A DNA stretch of 64,000 bases from NCBI GenBank assembly GCA_012960925.1, contig DUAG01000046.1, forward strand, positions 1-64,000, in the 5' to 3' direction. Source of the DNA: Candidatus Manganitrophaceae bacterium (GTDB taxonomy: Bacteria > Nitrospirota > Nitrospiria > SBBL01 > JAADHI01). Below, one piece after another: positions 8,559 through 18,643 of this stretch. Made by a program: the position numbers and the translations under genes. Positions within the stretch are counted from its first letter, which is position 1; every line of letters begins with the position of its first letter. The notes under the pieces are model-generated. The model saw only the letters and a list, made by a program, of their open reading frames with translations. It was not told where the DNA came from and ran no database searches.

Positions 8559-9635
8559 TCAAAACCCCAGGGCCTGAACGAGGTTGTCCAATCCTCCTTG
8601 TATGGTAACCGGCTTTTTCGAGATGTCGATTGAAAAGTCAGGATCTTTCAGTCCGTGACCGGTGAGAGTGCAGACCACGACCTCTCCTTCTTTGAAAATT
8701 CCGCGTTTACCCAATTTGATAACACCGGCCACCCCGGCTGCCGAGGCCGGTTCGCAAAAGACGCCTTCAAATTCTGCAATCATGCGATAGGCCTCAGTAA
8801 TTTCATCATCTGTTACCAGATTGATTTCTCCTTTAGACTCAGACGCCGCTTCCAGAGCGGGCTTCCAACTGGCCGGATTCCCGATTCGGATCGCGGTGGC
8901 GATAGTATGCGGGTTTTTAATTATCCGGTTATGAACAATGGGCGCGGAACCGGCGGCCTGGAGACCGATCATCTTTGGTAGAGACGTTATCTTCCCCCGC
9001 TTATAATACTCTTTGTATCCCATCCAATGCGCTGTGATATTTCCCGCATTTCCGACAGGCATAAAATGGTAATCGGGCGCAGACCCGAGAACGTCACAGA
9101 TCTCAAAGGCGGCCGTTTTTTGGCCTTCCAGGCGGTAAGGATTGATGGAGTTGACGACCGTCACGGGATATTTTTCAGCAAGCTGTTTGACCAGAGCAAG
9201 TGCCTCATCAAAATTCCCTTTTACTTGAAGAATGGTGGCCCGATGGATCATCGCCTGTGACATCTTTCCCAAGGCAATTTTCCCTTCCGGGATGAGGACG
9301 TAAGCCTTCAAGCCGCATCGTGTACTATAGGCCGCAGTCGATGCAGAGGTATTTCCTGTCGAGGCACAAATGACTGCTTTGGCCCCTTCTTCTTTTGCCT
9401 TTGAGATAGCCAGGGTCATGCCGCGATCTTTAAAAGACCCGGTCGGATTTTCTCCTTCGAACTTGAGAAAGAGGTGGATCTTCCCCCCAGTGCTCACCGC
9501 CAGCCGGGGTGCCGGAATCAGTGGGGTTCCCCCTTCAAGCAGGGTGACGACCGGGGTCTTCTCATCGACGGGCAAAAATTCCCGATAGGCTTCAATAATG
9601 CCGGGCCATCTGTCCATTTTACGGGGCTTACTCAT
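8559..9635 (-). CDS. thrC: Threonine synthase
   Basis: PLP enzyme converting O-phosphohomoserine to threonine. The PLP lysine is in NPTGSFKDRG (about K69). The substrate loop has ASTGNTSAS, and the glycine-rich phosphate cradle appears as PVGNAGNI. I start it at the ATG at 9635, which has GGAAGGGG just upstream and overlaps the hom stop by eight bases. A GTG at 9650 in the same frame would add five residues and has no better ribosome site. The resulting 358 residues match the short bacterial family. Confidence 0.95.
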   Translation of the reverse strand: MSKPRKMDRWPGIIEAYREFLPVDEKTPVVTLLEGGTPLIPAPRLAVSTGGKIHLFLKFEGENPTGSFKDRGMTLAISKAKEEGAKAVICASTGNTSASTAAYSTRCGLKAYVLIPEGKIALGKMSQAMIHRATILQVKGNFDEALALVKQLAEKYPVTVVNSINPYRLEGQKTAAFEICDVLGSAPDYHFMPVGNAGNITAHWMGYKEYYKRGKITSLPKMIGLQAAGSAPIVHNRIIKNPHTIATAIRIGNPASWKPALEAASESKGEINLVTDDEITEAYRMIAEFEGVFCEPASAAGVAGVIKLGKRGIFKEGEVVVCTLTGHGLKDPDFSIDISKKPVTIQGGLDNLVQALGF

Positions 9636-10941
9636 CGTCCCCTTCCACACGGATCAACATTGTCTGCTCGGAGACATAGTCCCTGTTATCGATGTTTGAC
9701 AAGGCCTGGCGGACATCTTTTTCCCTGGCCCGATGGGTCATCATGACCAGGGGGACATGACCGCCGATCTTCCTTCCCTGCTGGATGACAGAAGAGATGC
9801 CAATACGGTTCTCACCCAGGATGCCGGAGATTTTGGAGAGAACACCGGGATCGTCCTCGGCCATAAACCGTAGATAATAGAGGCTTTCAATCTCTTCGAT
9901 CCTCTTGATCCTAAGTTTTTTTCGAGAAGGCCCGATATAGGCGGTAGCCGGAACCCGGCCGCTGGTTCCTTTGATGATATCCCTTGCCAGTGAGATAATA
10001 TCACTGACGACGGCACTTCCGGTGGGGAGCGCCCCGGCTCCTTTGCCGTAAAAGAGGACTTCTCCTGCGGAATCGCCGATAAGATAGACTGCATTAAACA
10101 CCCCGCCCACCCTGGACAGGAGGGTGTTTTTCTGAATCATTGTGGGATGAACCCGTGCCTCGATCTCCCCATTGGCCGACTTGGCGATGGCCAGGAGCTT
10201 GATCTTGTAGCCGAATTTTTCGGCGAAATTGATGTCAATTGAGGAGACGCGTTCCAGGCCTTCCGTGTAGATATCTTTCAGTGATATCGGCGTTCCAAAG
10301 GCAAGGTTGGCCAGGATGGCGAGTTTGTGGGCAGAGTCGGCCCCATCGATATCGAGTGTCGGGTCGGCTTCGGCATAGCCGAGATCCTGGGCTTCCTGAA
10401 GAACATCTGCGAAGGCTTTTCCCTCCTCACTCATCTTCGTGAGGATGTAGTTGCAGGTTCCGTTGACAATTCCGTAGATGGCGGAGATTTTCTCGGCCAC
10501 AAGGCCTTCTTTCATCGAGCGGAGGATGGGGATGGCCCCGCAGACACTCGCTTCGAAACCGACATCCACCCCTTTTACAGCCGCAGTCTGAAAGATTTCC
10601 TCTCCATGTGTTGCCAACAGGGCCTTATTGGCCGTGACAACATGTTTTCCTCCTTCTATGGCATCCAGGATATATTGCTTTGCCGGACCTGTTCCGCCAA
10701 TCAGTTCAACGACGATATCAATATCAGGGTCCTGGATGATCTTCGCGGCGTTTGTGGTCAGGACGTCGGGAGGGAGTGAGATTCCCCGGTCTTTTTCGGC
10801 ATCATGATCAGCGATCGCGGCGATCTCTAAGGGAATGCCAAGCCTTCTCAGCAGAAGATCCTTCTGTTGCAGCAATATTCTGACCAGACCGGTTCCGACC
10901 GTTCCGAAACCGATGATCCCGATTTTAATGGATGATTTAAT
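9628..10941 (-). CDS. hom: Homoserine dehydrogenase, probable ATT start
   Basis: Reduces aspartate semialdehyde to homoserine with NAD(P)H. Downstream of the first ordinary start codon (TTG at 10875) the frame already lacks the essential Rossmann motif; that motif, GIIGFGTVGTG, is encoded upstream in the same open frame. Between the preceding in-frame stop and this motif there is no ATG, GTG or TTG. The best start is ATT at 10941, seven bases after AAAGGA; CTG at 10944 is the alternative. This gives 437 residues, normal for Hom with a C-terminal ACT domain (about 355-430). The catalytic region shows GIVNGTCNYILT and DPTLDIDGADSAHK. It lies 37 bases after alaC. Confidence 0.93.
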   Translation of the reverse strand: MKSSIKIGIIGFGTVGTGLVRILLQQKDLLLRRLGIPLEIAAIADHDAEKDRGISLPPDVLTTNAAKIIQDPDIDIVVELIGGTGPAKQYILDAIEGGKHVVTANKALLATHGEEIFQTAAVKGVDVGFEASVCGAIPILRSMKEGLVAEKISAIYGIVNGTCNYILTKMSEEGKAFADVLQEAQDLGYAEADPTLDIDGADSAHKLAILANLAFGTPISLKDIYTEGLERVSSIDINFAEKFGYKIKLLAIAKSANGEIEARVHPTMIQKNTLLSRVGGVFNAVYLIGDSAGEVLFYGKGAGALPTGSAVVSDIISLARDIIKGTSGRVPATAYIGPSRKKLRIKRIEEIESLYYLRFMAEDDPGVLSKISGILGENRIGISSVIQQGRKIGGHVPLVMMTHRAREKDVRQALSNIDNRDYVSEQTMLIRVEGDDE

Positions 10942-10978
10942 CAGAGATTCCTTTAGTTTGTAAGTTTTCAGTCTGCCG

Positions 10979-12148
10979 CTATTTTAGTACGCGCTTGATC
11001 CCCTGAAGGGCCTGACGTGTTCGATGCTCATTTTCAACCAGGGCAAAACGAACATAATCGTCTCCATATTCCCCAAAGCCGATTCCCGGAGAAACGGCAA
11101 CCTTTGCTTCAGATAAAAGAAGCTTTGTGAATTCCAAAGATCCTTTCGTACGGAAGGGCTCCGGAATCTGTGCCCAGACAAACATCGTTGCTGCGGGTTT
11201 TTCGGTTTTCCAGCCGATCCGGTTCAAGCCGTCGATGAGAACATCCCGGCGGTTTTGATAGGTTTTGACCACTTCCTGCACGCAGTCCTGTGGGCCATTC
11301 AGGGCAATGATCCCTGCGATTTGGAGCGGTTGGAAAATGCCATAGTCGAGATAGCTTTTGATCTTGGTCAAGGCGGCGATCATTTCCGGATTCCCGACGC
11401 AAAACCCGAGCCTCCATCCCGGCATGTTATAGCTCTTTGAGAGGGAGAAAAATTCAACCCCCACCTCCTTCGCACCGGGAACCTGAAGAAAGCTCGGGGC
11501 CTTATAGCCGTCAAATACCAGGTCGGCGTAAGCCAGATCGTGGATAACCAGCAGTTTGTTTTCTCGAGCAAAATCGACTATCTTTTCAAAGAATTCGAGC
11601 TCCACCACCCGTGTGGTTGGGTTATGCGGGAAGTTGATAATAAGCATTTTAGGACGCGGCCAGGCCTGTTTGGTCGCCGTCGCCAGATCTTCTAGGAAAT
11701 CCCGATCAGAGCGAAGTGGTATCGAGCGAAGTTCCCCACCGGCGATGATGACACTGTAGGGATGAATCGGATAAGTCGGACTCGGAGCCATCACGATGTC
11801 CCCCGGTCCGATGACGGCAAGCACCAAGTGTGAGATTCCTTCCTTGACCCCAATGGTGACGATGGCTTCCTTTTCCGGGTCGATATCAACAGAATACCTT
11901 CTCTTATACCAATTGGCGATGGCAAGCCTCAGTTTTGTGATCCCCTTTGAGGCGGAATAGCGGTGATTTCTTGAATTCTGAATGGCTTCGACGGCCTTGT
12001 CGACGATGTGAGAGGGGGTCGCAAGGTCCGGGTTGCCCATCCCGAAATCAATGATGTCTTCTCCCCGGTGCCGGGCGGCTATCTTCATGGCATTGACATC
12101 GTTAAAGACGTAAGGGGGAAGGCGTTTTATTCGTCTAAACTCGTGCAC
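10979..12148 (-). CDS. alaC: AlaC-like class I aminotransferase
   Basis: PLP-dependent aminotransferase of 389 residues. The PLP lysine is in [12 protein letters not shown] (about 235), with DFGMGNPDL near the N-terminus and NFPHNPTT in the middle. The sequence is closest to the AlaC group that makes alanine from pyruvate and glutamate; LL-diaminopimelate or aspartate aminotransferase activity are the alternatives. It starts with GTG behind TTGGAG and leads the amino-acid operon, which suggests supply of amino-group chemistry for the aspartate family. The stop codon is TAG. Confidence 0.85.
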   Translation of the reverse strand: MHEFRRIKRLPPYVFNDVNAMKIAARHRGEDIIDFGMGNPDLATPSHIVDKAVEAIQNSRNHRYSASKGITKLRLAIANWYKRRYSVDIDPEKEAIVTIGVKEGISHLVLAVIGPGDIVMAPSPTYPIHPYSVIIAGGELRSIPLRSDRDFLEDLATATKQAWPRPKMLIINFPHNPTTRVVELEFFEKIVDFARENKLLVIHDLAYADLVFDGYKAPSFLQVPGAKEVGVEFFSLSKSYNMPGWRLGFCVGNPEMIAALTKIKSYLDYGIFQPLQIAGIIALNGPQDCVQEVVKTYQNRRDVLIDGLNRIGWKTEKPAATMFVWAQIPEPFRTKGSLEFTKLLLSEAKVAVSPGIGFGEYGDDYVRFALVENEHRTRQALQGIKRVLK

Positions 12149-12187
12149 AATCTACTCCAACTCTTCAAAAATAAAGGAAATTACATC

Positions 12188-12216
12188 ATTCTATTGAAAA
12201 ATCAATGCGTTGTCAA
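12188..12216 (-). promoter_or_regulatory. Sigma-70 promoter of the alaC-hom-thrC-lysC-cimA operon
   Basis: The minus strand carries TTGACA (12216-12211), 17 bases, then TAGAAT (12193-12188), one base from consensus. The predicted start lies about 30 bases before the alaC GTG. No leader peptide or attenuator is visible in the short leader. Confidence 0.72.
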
Positions 12217-12311
12217 ATAATGGAGGTGGGGCAAAGAAACGGTTCAGATACCCTCGTTTTAGTCGAAGCTTCGAGCGTGAAGCCAGGTTTTCAAGTGGGA
12301 TTTTGTAACCC

Positions 12312-15300
12312 TTATCCTGCCGAAACAGGGGTTCCTACAGGATGGCTGTCTGTTCGGGGTTTACTCTTCAGGTTGACCGAGACCAATTTGGAAATTCCCG
12401 TCTCTTCCATGGTGACCCCGTATAGTACATCGGCGGTTTCCATGGTTAATTTATTGTGGGTGATGATGATGAGTTGGGTCTTTTCCGACATCTTGTGAAT
12501 GGCTTTTGTAAAGCGGCGGGTATTCTCTTCATCGAGCGGGGCGTCGATTTCGTCCAGGATGGAGAAGGGACTTGGATGGATCAGGAAAACGGCGAAAAGG
12601 AGCGAAATTGCGGTCAATGCCTTTTCTCCGCCGGAGAGCAGTGTGATGCTCCGTGTTTTTTTCCCGGGAGGCTGGGCGAGAAGTTCGATCCCGGATTCAA
12701 GGGGGTGTGCTTCATCAAGCATGATCAATTCGGCCTTCCCTCCGCCGAAGAAGGAGTTGAAGACCTCACCGAACTTCTCGTTTAGTTTATGGAATGTGTC
12801 CACAAAAAGTCCGCGGGTGGTCTTGTTGATCTTAGCGATCGCTTCCCGAAGGCTGTCCATAGATTCCGTGAGGTCTTTTTCCTGGGAGGTTAAGAATTCG
12901 TAGCGTGTTGAAAGTTCCTGGTACTCTTCGATGGCTCCCATATTGACCGGTCCCATCTGCTCGAGCGTGCCACGGAGCCTTGCCGCGGAAGCGTGCGCCT
13001 CATCAAAAGAAAAATCCTCCACCGGAAGCATTTCCTGGTTTGCGATCTCGATCTGATAATTCATCAGGATGGTTTCTTCTATTTTTTCCTGGTTGATGCC
13101 TGCTTCCATTTTATGAAGGGCTTTTTCCTGCAATACATTCTTTGTCTGTTCAATGCTGGTGCGGAGTTTCCCGATTTCTCCTTCAATATCCTGACGGTTT
13201 AGAAGAACGGCCGCATGTGCCTCTCTCTTTTCCCGGATGAGGCTCAGGAAGCCTTCCCGTTCAAGGCTGCTTTCCTGAATAGACGCTGTGATTTCACCCT
13301 CTTCTTTTTCTCCCGCGCCTAGCTTTTCCTGCAGAGAGGTTAAAAGTTGTTCTTTTTCACGGCAGCGGAGAGAGAGGTCTTCCCGCTCGCGCGATATTCT
13401 ATCTCGTTTTTCAAGAAGGTGGCCTTGTTTCTCTTTGAGGGAGGCCGTTGCCATTTTGAGCTGGACCACGCTTTCTTTGACTTCTTCCAGTGATTGTCTG
13501 ATTTTGCTTAAAAGTTCCTGCCACCGGATGATGGCTGCCTCCTTTTCGGTTTTGGCCTGTTCCGTCCCGGTGATGGCCTCTTGCTCGGATTTTTCCAGGT
13601 GGAGGAGGTCTGCCTCTTCTTTTGACTCCTCTTCCTGCTCGAAAAGAAGGGTCTGGTGCCCGTCTTGAAGACGGTTGATTTCACTCAGGAGGCTATCGTG
13701 ATCTTTTTCTTCATGAAGCACTTGTATCTCAAGGGATCTTATTCCCGTTGCGAGGAACTCCATTTCCGAGAGGGCGCCTTGTTTTTTCTTCTGGCCGCTT
13801 TCTATGTCGGTTTCAAGGCCCTGGATCTCTTCTATGAGGTGGTCGATTTGTTCGGAAAGGGAACGGATCTCTCTTTTTTGTGCCAGGAGGCCTGATTCCC
13901 CTCGTTCTCCTCCGGAAACGATCCCGCTTGGGTCCACAACATCACCCTGAAGCGTCACCAGGATTTCAGGATGTTGGCCGGACTCCCATATCTGAAGCGC
14001 GGCGTCGAGATCCGTGACGAGAATAACCGTGCCGAGAAGGGCTTCGGCAATCTCCTCGTAGCCTTTCTGGGTGGTGATCAGGTCTGTGGCCCGGCCAATG
14101 ATTCCTTTTCCTTCGATCGGAGAGTGACCCCTTGTTTTGAAGGAACGGGGGACGCGCGGAAAGAAGGCTCCGCGGCCCATCTCCTTCTGACGAAGATAGC
14201 CGATTCCTTTCTTGATCTCAGCCGATCCTTCCACGACGATTCCGCGAAGACGGTTTTCCAGGACCGCCTCGATCGCTTTTTCATAGCGGGGAGGAACCTC
14301 GATTAGGTCGGCGATCATGCCCTGTAAGCCATCCAGTTGGAGAAGGACATTCTCCGTGCCTTCCTCTTCGCCCAACAATCCGCGATAAAAATCTTCGCGG
14401 GAGGCCGATTGCGCCGAAGCGGCCGCCCGTTCTTCTTTAGCGCGCGCGAGACGTTCTTCTTTTGTTTTTAGTTCGGCCTCGATTTCTTTCAACTGTGATG
14501 TTGTTGAAACATGTGCCGCCTGTTTTTCAGTGAGCTGTTGCTTTATCGCTTCGATACGATGATTGAGTTGTTGCAGCGTCTGCTCGGATTGCTCCATTTT
14601 TTTTAAGACACTTTTCTGTTCAAGGGAACCGCGTTCTTTTTTTCGGTCCAATTCTTCTTTGCGTGTTTGAATATGAGCAAGGTTGTTTCTGGCCGCTGTT
14701 ATCCGGGAGACGAGATCAAAGAGGGTGGTCTTTTCCTGCTCTAATTCGGCAACCTTTGCGTTTAGCCTCGCGTTGACCCGATCCGCTTCTTCCTGTCGAT
14801 GGGTCAGTTTTATATTTCCTTCGGGGAGGGCTTGCTCGATTAGTGCTTTTTCTTTCTCCAGTTCTTCCTGTTCTGTGGCCAGCGTTGATTCTGATTGACG
14901 CGTTTCCCTGATCTCCTGATTTGTGCGGGTTTGGGTCTCAATCCACTCCTGCCGTTGGGCATGCAGAAGTTCAATTCGGCTTTCCTGGCGTTGAATCTGC
15001 ACTTCAACTTCAGTCAGTTGTGTGTTGATTCGAGTGAGTTCTCCCTCTTTCTGTGTTAAAGAGAGCTGGGCCTCCGACTGCTGTAATCCGAGCGTTTCCA
15101 AAGCAGTACCCTGGCGGGATTCCTCTTCCTTAAGCCGGGCTTCTTCTTCCGTCAGCGCTTCCCGCTTCTGCCTCCATTCGCGCCATTCCGTATGGGCGAC
15201 TTGTAATTCAAGGGATTTGAGCTCCTCTTTCATCCGCTTATATTTTTCCGCCTTCCGTGCCTGGCGGTCGAGTGAATTGATCTGTCGCTTTACTTCTCCA

Positions 15301-15893
15301 ATGATGTCGTGTACACGGACCAGATTTTGATCGGTTGCATCCAGCTTACGGAGTGCCTCCGCTTTTCGAAGACGATATTTTGCGATGCCGGCCGCTTCTT
15401 CAATAATTTCGCGCCGCTCAAAGGGTGAGGCAGAGATGATCTGATCGACCTTCCCCTGCTCAATGATGGTATGGGAGCGATAGCCTGTACCGGTATCGAT
15501 GAGAAGATCGCGAATATCTTTTAGTCGGCTGGGGGTTTTATTGATGTAATATTCACTTTCGCCGGAGCGGTAGAGGCGACGGCTGATGGTAATTTCGGCA
15601 TAAGGCGTGTAAGGCGGGGGGAGCTCATTGGAAATATCACCGAAGGTGAGGGACACTTCCGCTAGGCCGAGGGGCTTCCGAAGCTCCGTCCCGTTGAAGA
15701 TCACATCTTCCATGCGTTCTCCCCGGAGGTTTTTCGGGCTTTGTTCTCCCAGGACCCAGAGGATGGCGTCGAGCAGGTTGCTCTTTCCGCAGCCGTTCGG
15801 CCCGACGATTGCCGTCATCCCGGGTTGAAATCTCAGGACCGTTTTATCAAAAAAGGTCTTAAAACCGAAAATCTCTAGACTTTTCAGTCGCAT
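12312..15893 (-). CDS. smc: Chromosome segregation ATPase SMC
   Basis: The 1193-residue condensin subunit organises and segregates the chromosome. Walker A is GPNGCGKSN (31-39). Two long charged coiled-coil arms (about 170-500 and 660-1000) flank the hinge (about 510-650), which has GVVDPSGIVSGGERG-like glycine turns. The C-terminal head has the signature LLSGGEKALTAISLLFA and Walker B ILDEIDAPLDE. It starts at ATG behind AAGGAG. No scpA or scpB lies nearby, so it appears to be transcribed alone; the 145 bases upstream show only weak promoter-like strings. Confidence 0.98.
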   Translation of the reverse strand: MRLKSLEIFGFKTFFDKTVLRFQPGMTAIVGPNGCGKSNLLDAILWVLGEQSPKNLRGERMEDVIFNGTELRKPLGLAEVSLTFGDISNELPPPYTPYAEITISRRLYRSGESEYYINKTPSRLKDIRDLLIDTGTGYRSHTIIEQGKVDQIISASPFERREIIEEAAGIAKYRLRKAEALRKLDATDQNLVRVHDIIGEVKRQINSLDRQARKAEKYKRMKEELKSLELQVAHTEWREWRQKREALTEEEARLKEEESRQGTALETLGLQQSEAQLSLTQKEGELTRINTQLTEVEVQIQRQESRIELLHAQRQEWIETQTRTNQEIRETRQSESTLATEQEELEKEKALIEQALPEGNIKLTHRQEEADRVNARLNAKVAELEQEKTTLFDLVSRITAARNNLAHIQTRKEELDRKKERGSLEQKSVLKKMEQSEQTLQQLNHRIEAIKQQLTEKQAAHVSTTSQLKEIEAELKTKEERLARAKEERAAASAQSASREDFYRGLLGEEEGTENVLLQLDGLQGMIADLIEVPPRYEKAIEAVLENRLRGIVVEGSAEIKKGIGYLRQKEMGRGAFFPRVPRSFKTRGHSPIEGKGIIGRATDLITTQKGYEEIAEALLGTVILVTDLDAALQIWESGQHPEILVTLQGDVVDPSGIVSGGERGESGLLAQKREIRSLSEQIDHLIEEIQGLETDIESGQKKKQGALSEMEFLATGIRSLEIQVLHEEKDHDSLLSEINRLQDGHQTLLFEQEEESKEEADLLHLEKSEQEAITGTEQAKTEKEAAIIRWQELLSKIRQSLEEVKESVVQLKMATASLKEKQGHLLEKRDRISREREDLSLRCREKEQLLTSLQEKLGAGEKEEGEITASIQESSLEREGFLSLIREKREAHAAVLLNRQDIEGEIGKLRTSIEQTKNVLQEKALHKMEAGINQEKIEETILMNYQIEIANQEMLPVEDFSFDEAHASAARLRGTLEQMGPVNMGAIEEYQELSTRYEFLTSQEKDLTESMDSLREAIAKINKTTRGLFVDTFHKLNEKFGEVFNSFFGGGKAELIMLDEAHPLESGIELLAQPPGKKTRSITLLSGGEKALTAISLLFAVFLIHPSPFSILDEIDAPLDEENTRRFTKAIHKMSEKTQLIIITHNKLTMETADVLYGVTMEETGISKLVSVNLKSKPRTDSHPVGTPVSAG

Positions 15894-16038
15894 CGAAACT
15901 CCTTAGCCAAGAGACTGAAAAAAATGATCAAATCAGTGTTTTAAATAGCACGGGGACGGCTCAAAAGTAAAGGATAATTTTCAATCTGTAGGGGTTGAAA
16001 GAGACAGGAAGCGCTATATGTAGGGGGAAGTGTCGAGA

Positions 16039-17436
16039 TCAGGGAAGAACCGCCAGGGGCGTTTCCACATGGCCGATGAGGTCGTAATCATGGGCGGCTT
16101 CGATCCGCACGGAGACAAATTCACCGGGGTTTAATTTCCGCGACCCGCTGTCGTTGATCAGGACGACACCATCGATGTCGGGGGCCTGCCCCTCCCACCT
16201 TCCTTCCAAAAGGAGGTCGGTTTCTTTGGAAAGACCATCCACCAGAACCATCTGAAGGGTTCCGATCATTTTTCGATTCTTTTGTCTTGAGATCTGTCGT
16301 TGCATCTCGATGAGGGCTTCCTGACGTGCGATCTTTACTTCTTGGGGGACGGGATCTCCAAGGGCGTAGGCCGAGGTCCCCTCCTCCTGCGAATAGGTGA
16401 AGATTCCGAGCCGGTCGAACTCCGTTTCTTTGATAAACTGGGAGAGGGTCTCATAAGCCGGGTCGGTCTCGCCCGGAAAACCGACAATAAAGGTACTCCG
16501 TAGGGTGGCTTCGGGTATACGCTGGCGGAGTTTTCTGATAAGGGCCTCAATCCGATCTCGTTTTCCTTTACGGTTCATTTTTTTCAGGAGGGTGTTGTCG
16601 ATGTGCTGAAGGGGAAGGTCAATGTAGCTGCAGATCTTTTTTTCTTCGGCGATCAGGTCAATGAGATCGTCTGAGAAATCGGTAGGGTAGGTGTAGAAGA
16701 GGCGAATCCATTGAATGCCATCGACACGGGTCAATGCCTTCAGCAAGGCGTTTAACTCCCCCTTATTTTTGCGATCTATGCCGAAGCTGGTGAGGCTTTG
16801 TGCAATGAGGTTGATTTCCACGACCCCTTCCTCGGCCAATCGTCGGACTTCATCGATAATCGCATCGATCGGGCGGCTTTTGAGGTCCCCCCGGAAAGAG
16901 GGAATCGCGCAGAAGGAGCATCGGTAGTTACAGCCCTCCGCCACTTTGACGTAGGCCGAATGCCTGGGCCCAAGGCGAAGGCGAGGCGTTTCCAGTTGCT
17001 GGAGGTAGGAAGTCGCATCGGTAAAGCGGGGACGGAGGTCGGATTTTTTATTGAGGAGGGTTCGGCAGAGAGAGGCGATCCTGGGGAAATCACCCGTTCC
17101 CAGGACGGCATCGATCTCAGGCATTTGGTCCAGCAGGTCTCCGGGATAGCGCTGGGTGAGACAACCGGTGGCGATGAGGAGCTTGCAGCGCCCTTCTTTT
17201 TTGAGTTCGCCCATGGCGATCAAGGAGTCTACCGACTCCTCCTTGGCCTGATCGATAAAACCGCAGGTATTGACGATAATAATGTCCGCCTCTTCGGCCT
17301 TGGGCGTTAAGACGTATCCCTCCTGAACGAGTGATCCCAGAATGAGTTCAGAATCCACCTGATTTTTAGGGCAGCCGAGGCTAACAAGGCCGACCTTGAT
17401 TGTTTCTGTCCCGTTCGTTTCCGGTTGACTGCTCAA
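16039..17436 (-). CDS. rimO: Ribosomal protein S12 methylthiotransferase
   Basis: Radical-SAM enzyme that adds a methylthio group to the conserved aspartate of ribosomal protein S12. The N-terminal domain binds one iron-sulfur cluster through C22, C58 (NTCGFIDQAKEES, typical of RimO rather than MiaB) and C92. The radical-SAM cluster motif is CNYRCSFC (C169, C173, C176). A TRAM domain closes the 465-residue protein. The ribosome site AAGGAA precedes the ATG. It follows hemW after 30 bases, so the two are probably co-transcribed. Confidence 0.95.
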   Translation of the reverse strand: MSSQPETNGTETIKVGLVSLGCPKNQVDSELILGSLVQEGYVLTPKAEEADIIIVNTCGFIDQAKEESVDSLIAMGELKKEGRCKLLIATGCLTQRYPGDLLDQMPEIDAVLGTGDFPRIASLCRTLLNKKSDLRPRFTDATSYLQQLETPRLRLGPRHSAYVKVAEGCNYRCSFCAIPSFRGDLKSRPIDAIIDEVRRLAEEGVVEINLIAQSLTSFGIDRKNKGELNALLKALTRVDGIQWIRLFYTYPTDFSDDLIDLIAEEKKICSYIDLPLQHIDNTLLKKMNRKGKRDRIEALIRKLRQRIPEATLRSTFIVGFPGETDPAYETLSQFIKETEFDRLGIFTYSQEEGTSAYALGDPVPQEVKIARQEALIEMQRQISRQKNRKMIGTLQMVLVDGLSKETDLLLEGRWEGQAPDIDGVVLINDSGSRKLNPGEFVSVRIEAAHDYDLIGHVETPLAVLP

Positions 17437-17466
17437 TGCTAATGTTCCTTGGGTTTATAAAAGGGT

Positions 17467-18588
17467 TTATAAAAAAGCGACGGCGACCTCATCGGCAAAG
17501 TGGATGCCTTTGTCTGTGAGTCGGAGTCGGTCGTCTTCAAGGTGAAGGAGGCAGTTTTTGATCAGGCGGTTGGCCGTTTTCTTGTGGACCAAATCATGTG
17601 TTACGAATTGCAGGGGAATGCCTTCTGATTTTCTCAAGCCGAAGATGATCTTGTCAACCTCTTCTTCTCTCGCATCAATCGCCGCCTTTCGTACAAGTGG
17701 AAGATGATCTGATGCAAGCTGTTCCAAGTAAGCGGAGAGTGAATCGGTATTCTCCCTGTGTTCCCGGTTGAGATAGGAATGGGCTGCGAGCCCGACGGCA
17801 AGAATCTCTCCCCGGTCCCAATAGCGAAGGTTGTGCCGGGAGGCATAGCCGGGACGGGCAAAATTGGAGATCTCGTATTGCGCGTAGTCGGCCTGTTTGA
17901 GCCGGGTCCGGGCGGTCTCGTAGAACGCGATCGTCTCTTCCTCAGAAGGAAGAGAAAGGTCTCCGGCCTCTTGTTTCTTGTGAAAGAGGGTCCCTTCTTC
18001 TATGGAGAGGGCGTAGAGGGCGATATGTTCCGGTGAGAGCGCAATCGCCGCCTGAAGGGTCTCTTCCCATTCTTCTGCCGTTTGTTCGGGCAGGGCATAC
18101 ATCAGATCAATGCCGATATTGCTAAAGCCGGCCTGCCGTGCAGCGTGAAAGGCTTCTCGGGCTTCCCGGGCGTTATGATTTCTTCCGAGCACACGCAAGT
18201 GTTTGTCCGAGAAAGATTGTACGCCGATGGAGAGACGGTTGACGCCTGCTTTGCGAAGAGGAACGAGGTTGGCGGCATTGATGGTCGCCGGATGAGCCTC
18301 CATGGAGATCTCGGCGTCGGATGCGATATGGAAGCGTTTCCGGCAAAGAGAGAGGAGCCCCGTGAGCAGATCCACCGGGTAAATCGTCGGGGTTCCGCCG
18401 CCGAAGTAGATGCTGGTGATCAAACGATGACGATTTAAGGCCTCTTTCGCGTGGAGGCGCAGCTCTTTCTCAAGTGCGGCGGCATAAGCCTCCGCAGGCC
18501 GCTCCCGGTAACCCTGCACAGAAAAACCGCAAAAGGCGCAGCGGGCCACACAGAACGGGAAATCAATATAAAGTCCGGTGGGTTTCAT
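17467..18588 (-). CDS. hemW: HemW-like radical-SAM haem chaperone
   Basis: A 373-residue protein of the HemN/HemW family. The radical-SAM motif is CVARCAFC (C13, C17, C20), followed by YFGGGTPT. It is shorter than coproporphyrinogen dehydrogenase HemN and lacks that enzyme's N-terminal extension, so HemW, which binds haem and hands it to respiratory proteins, is the better name. The C-terminal part (about 290-370) is the HemN_C wing-like domain. Its 5' flank is unusual: a REP-like repeat and a broken methylase gene begin within about 60 bases, so its original promoter may have been displaced. The ribosome site is weak. Confidence 0.9.
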   Translation of the reverse strand: MKPTGLYIDFPFCVARCAFCGFSVQGYRERPAEAYAAALEKELRLHAKEALNRHRLITSIYFGGGTPTIYPVDLLTGLLSLCRKRFHIASDAEISMEAHPATINAANLVPLRKAGVNRLSIGVQSFSDKHLRVLGRNHNAREAREAFHAARQAGFSNIGIDLMYALPEQTAEEWEETLQAAIALSPEHIALYALSIEEGTLFHKKQEAGDLSLPSEEETIAFYETARTRLKQADYAQYEISNFARPGYASRHNLRYWDRGEILAVGLAAHSYLNREHRENTDSLSAYLEQLASDHLPLVRKAAIDAREEEVDKIIFGLRKSEGIPLQFVTHDLVHKKTANRLIKNCLLHLEDDRLRLTDKGIHFADEVAVAFL

Positions 18589-18604
18589 AAGTCTATAACT
18601 CTAC

Positions 18605-18630
18605 ATGAACACGCATAGTGAGCGCAATTC
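18605..18630 (+). repeat. REP-like repeat, copy 1 (partial)
   Basis: The string ATGAACACGCATAGTGAGCG matches the copies at 51.8 and 55.2 kb with a few changes, then diverges. It lies between hemW and the broken methylase, immediately before the latter's ribosome site. Confidence 0.6.
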
Positions 18631-18643
18631 AGGGAGGCCACTC

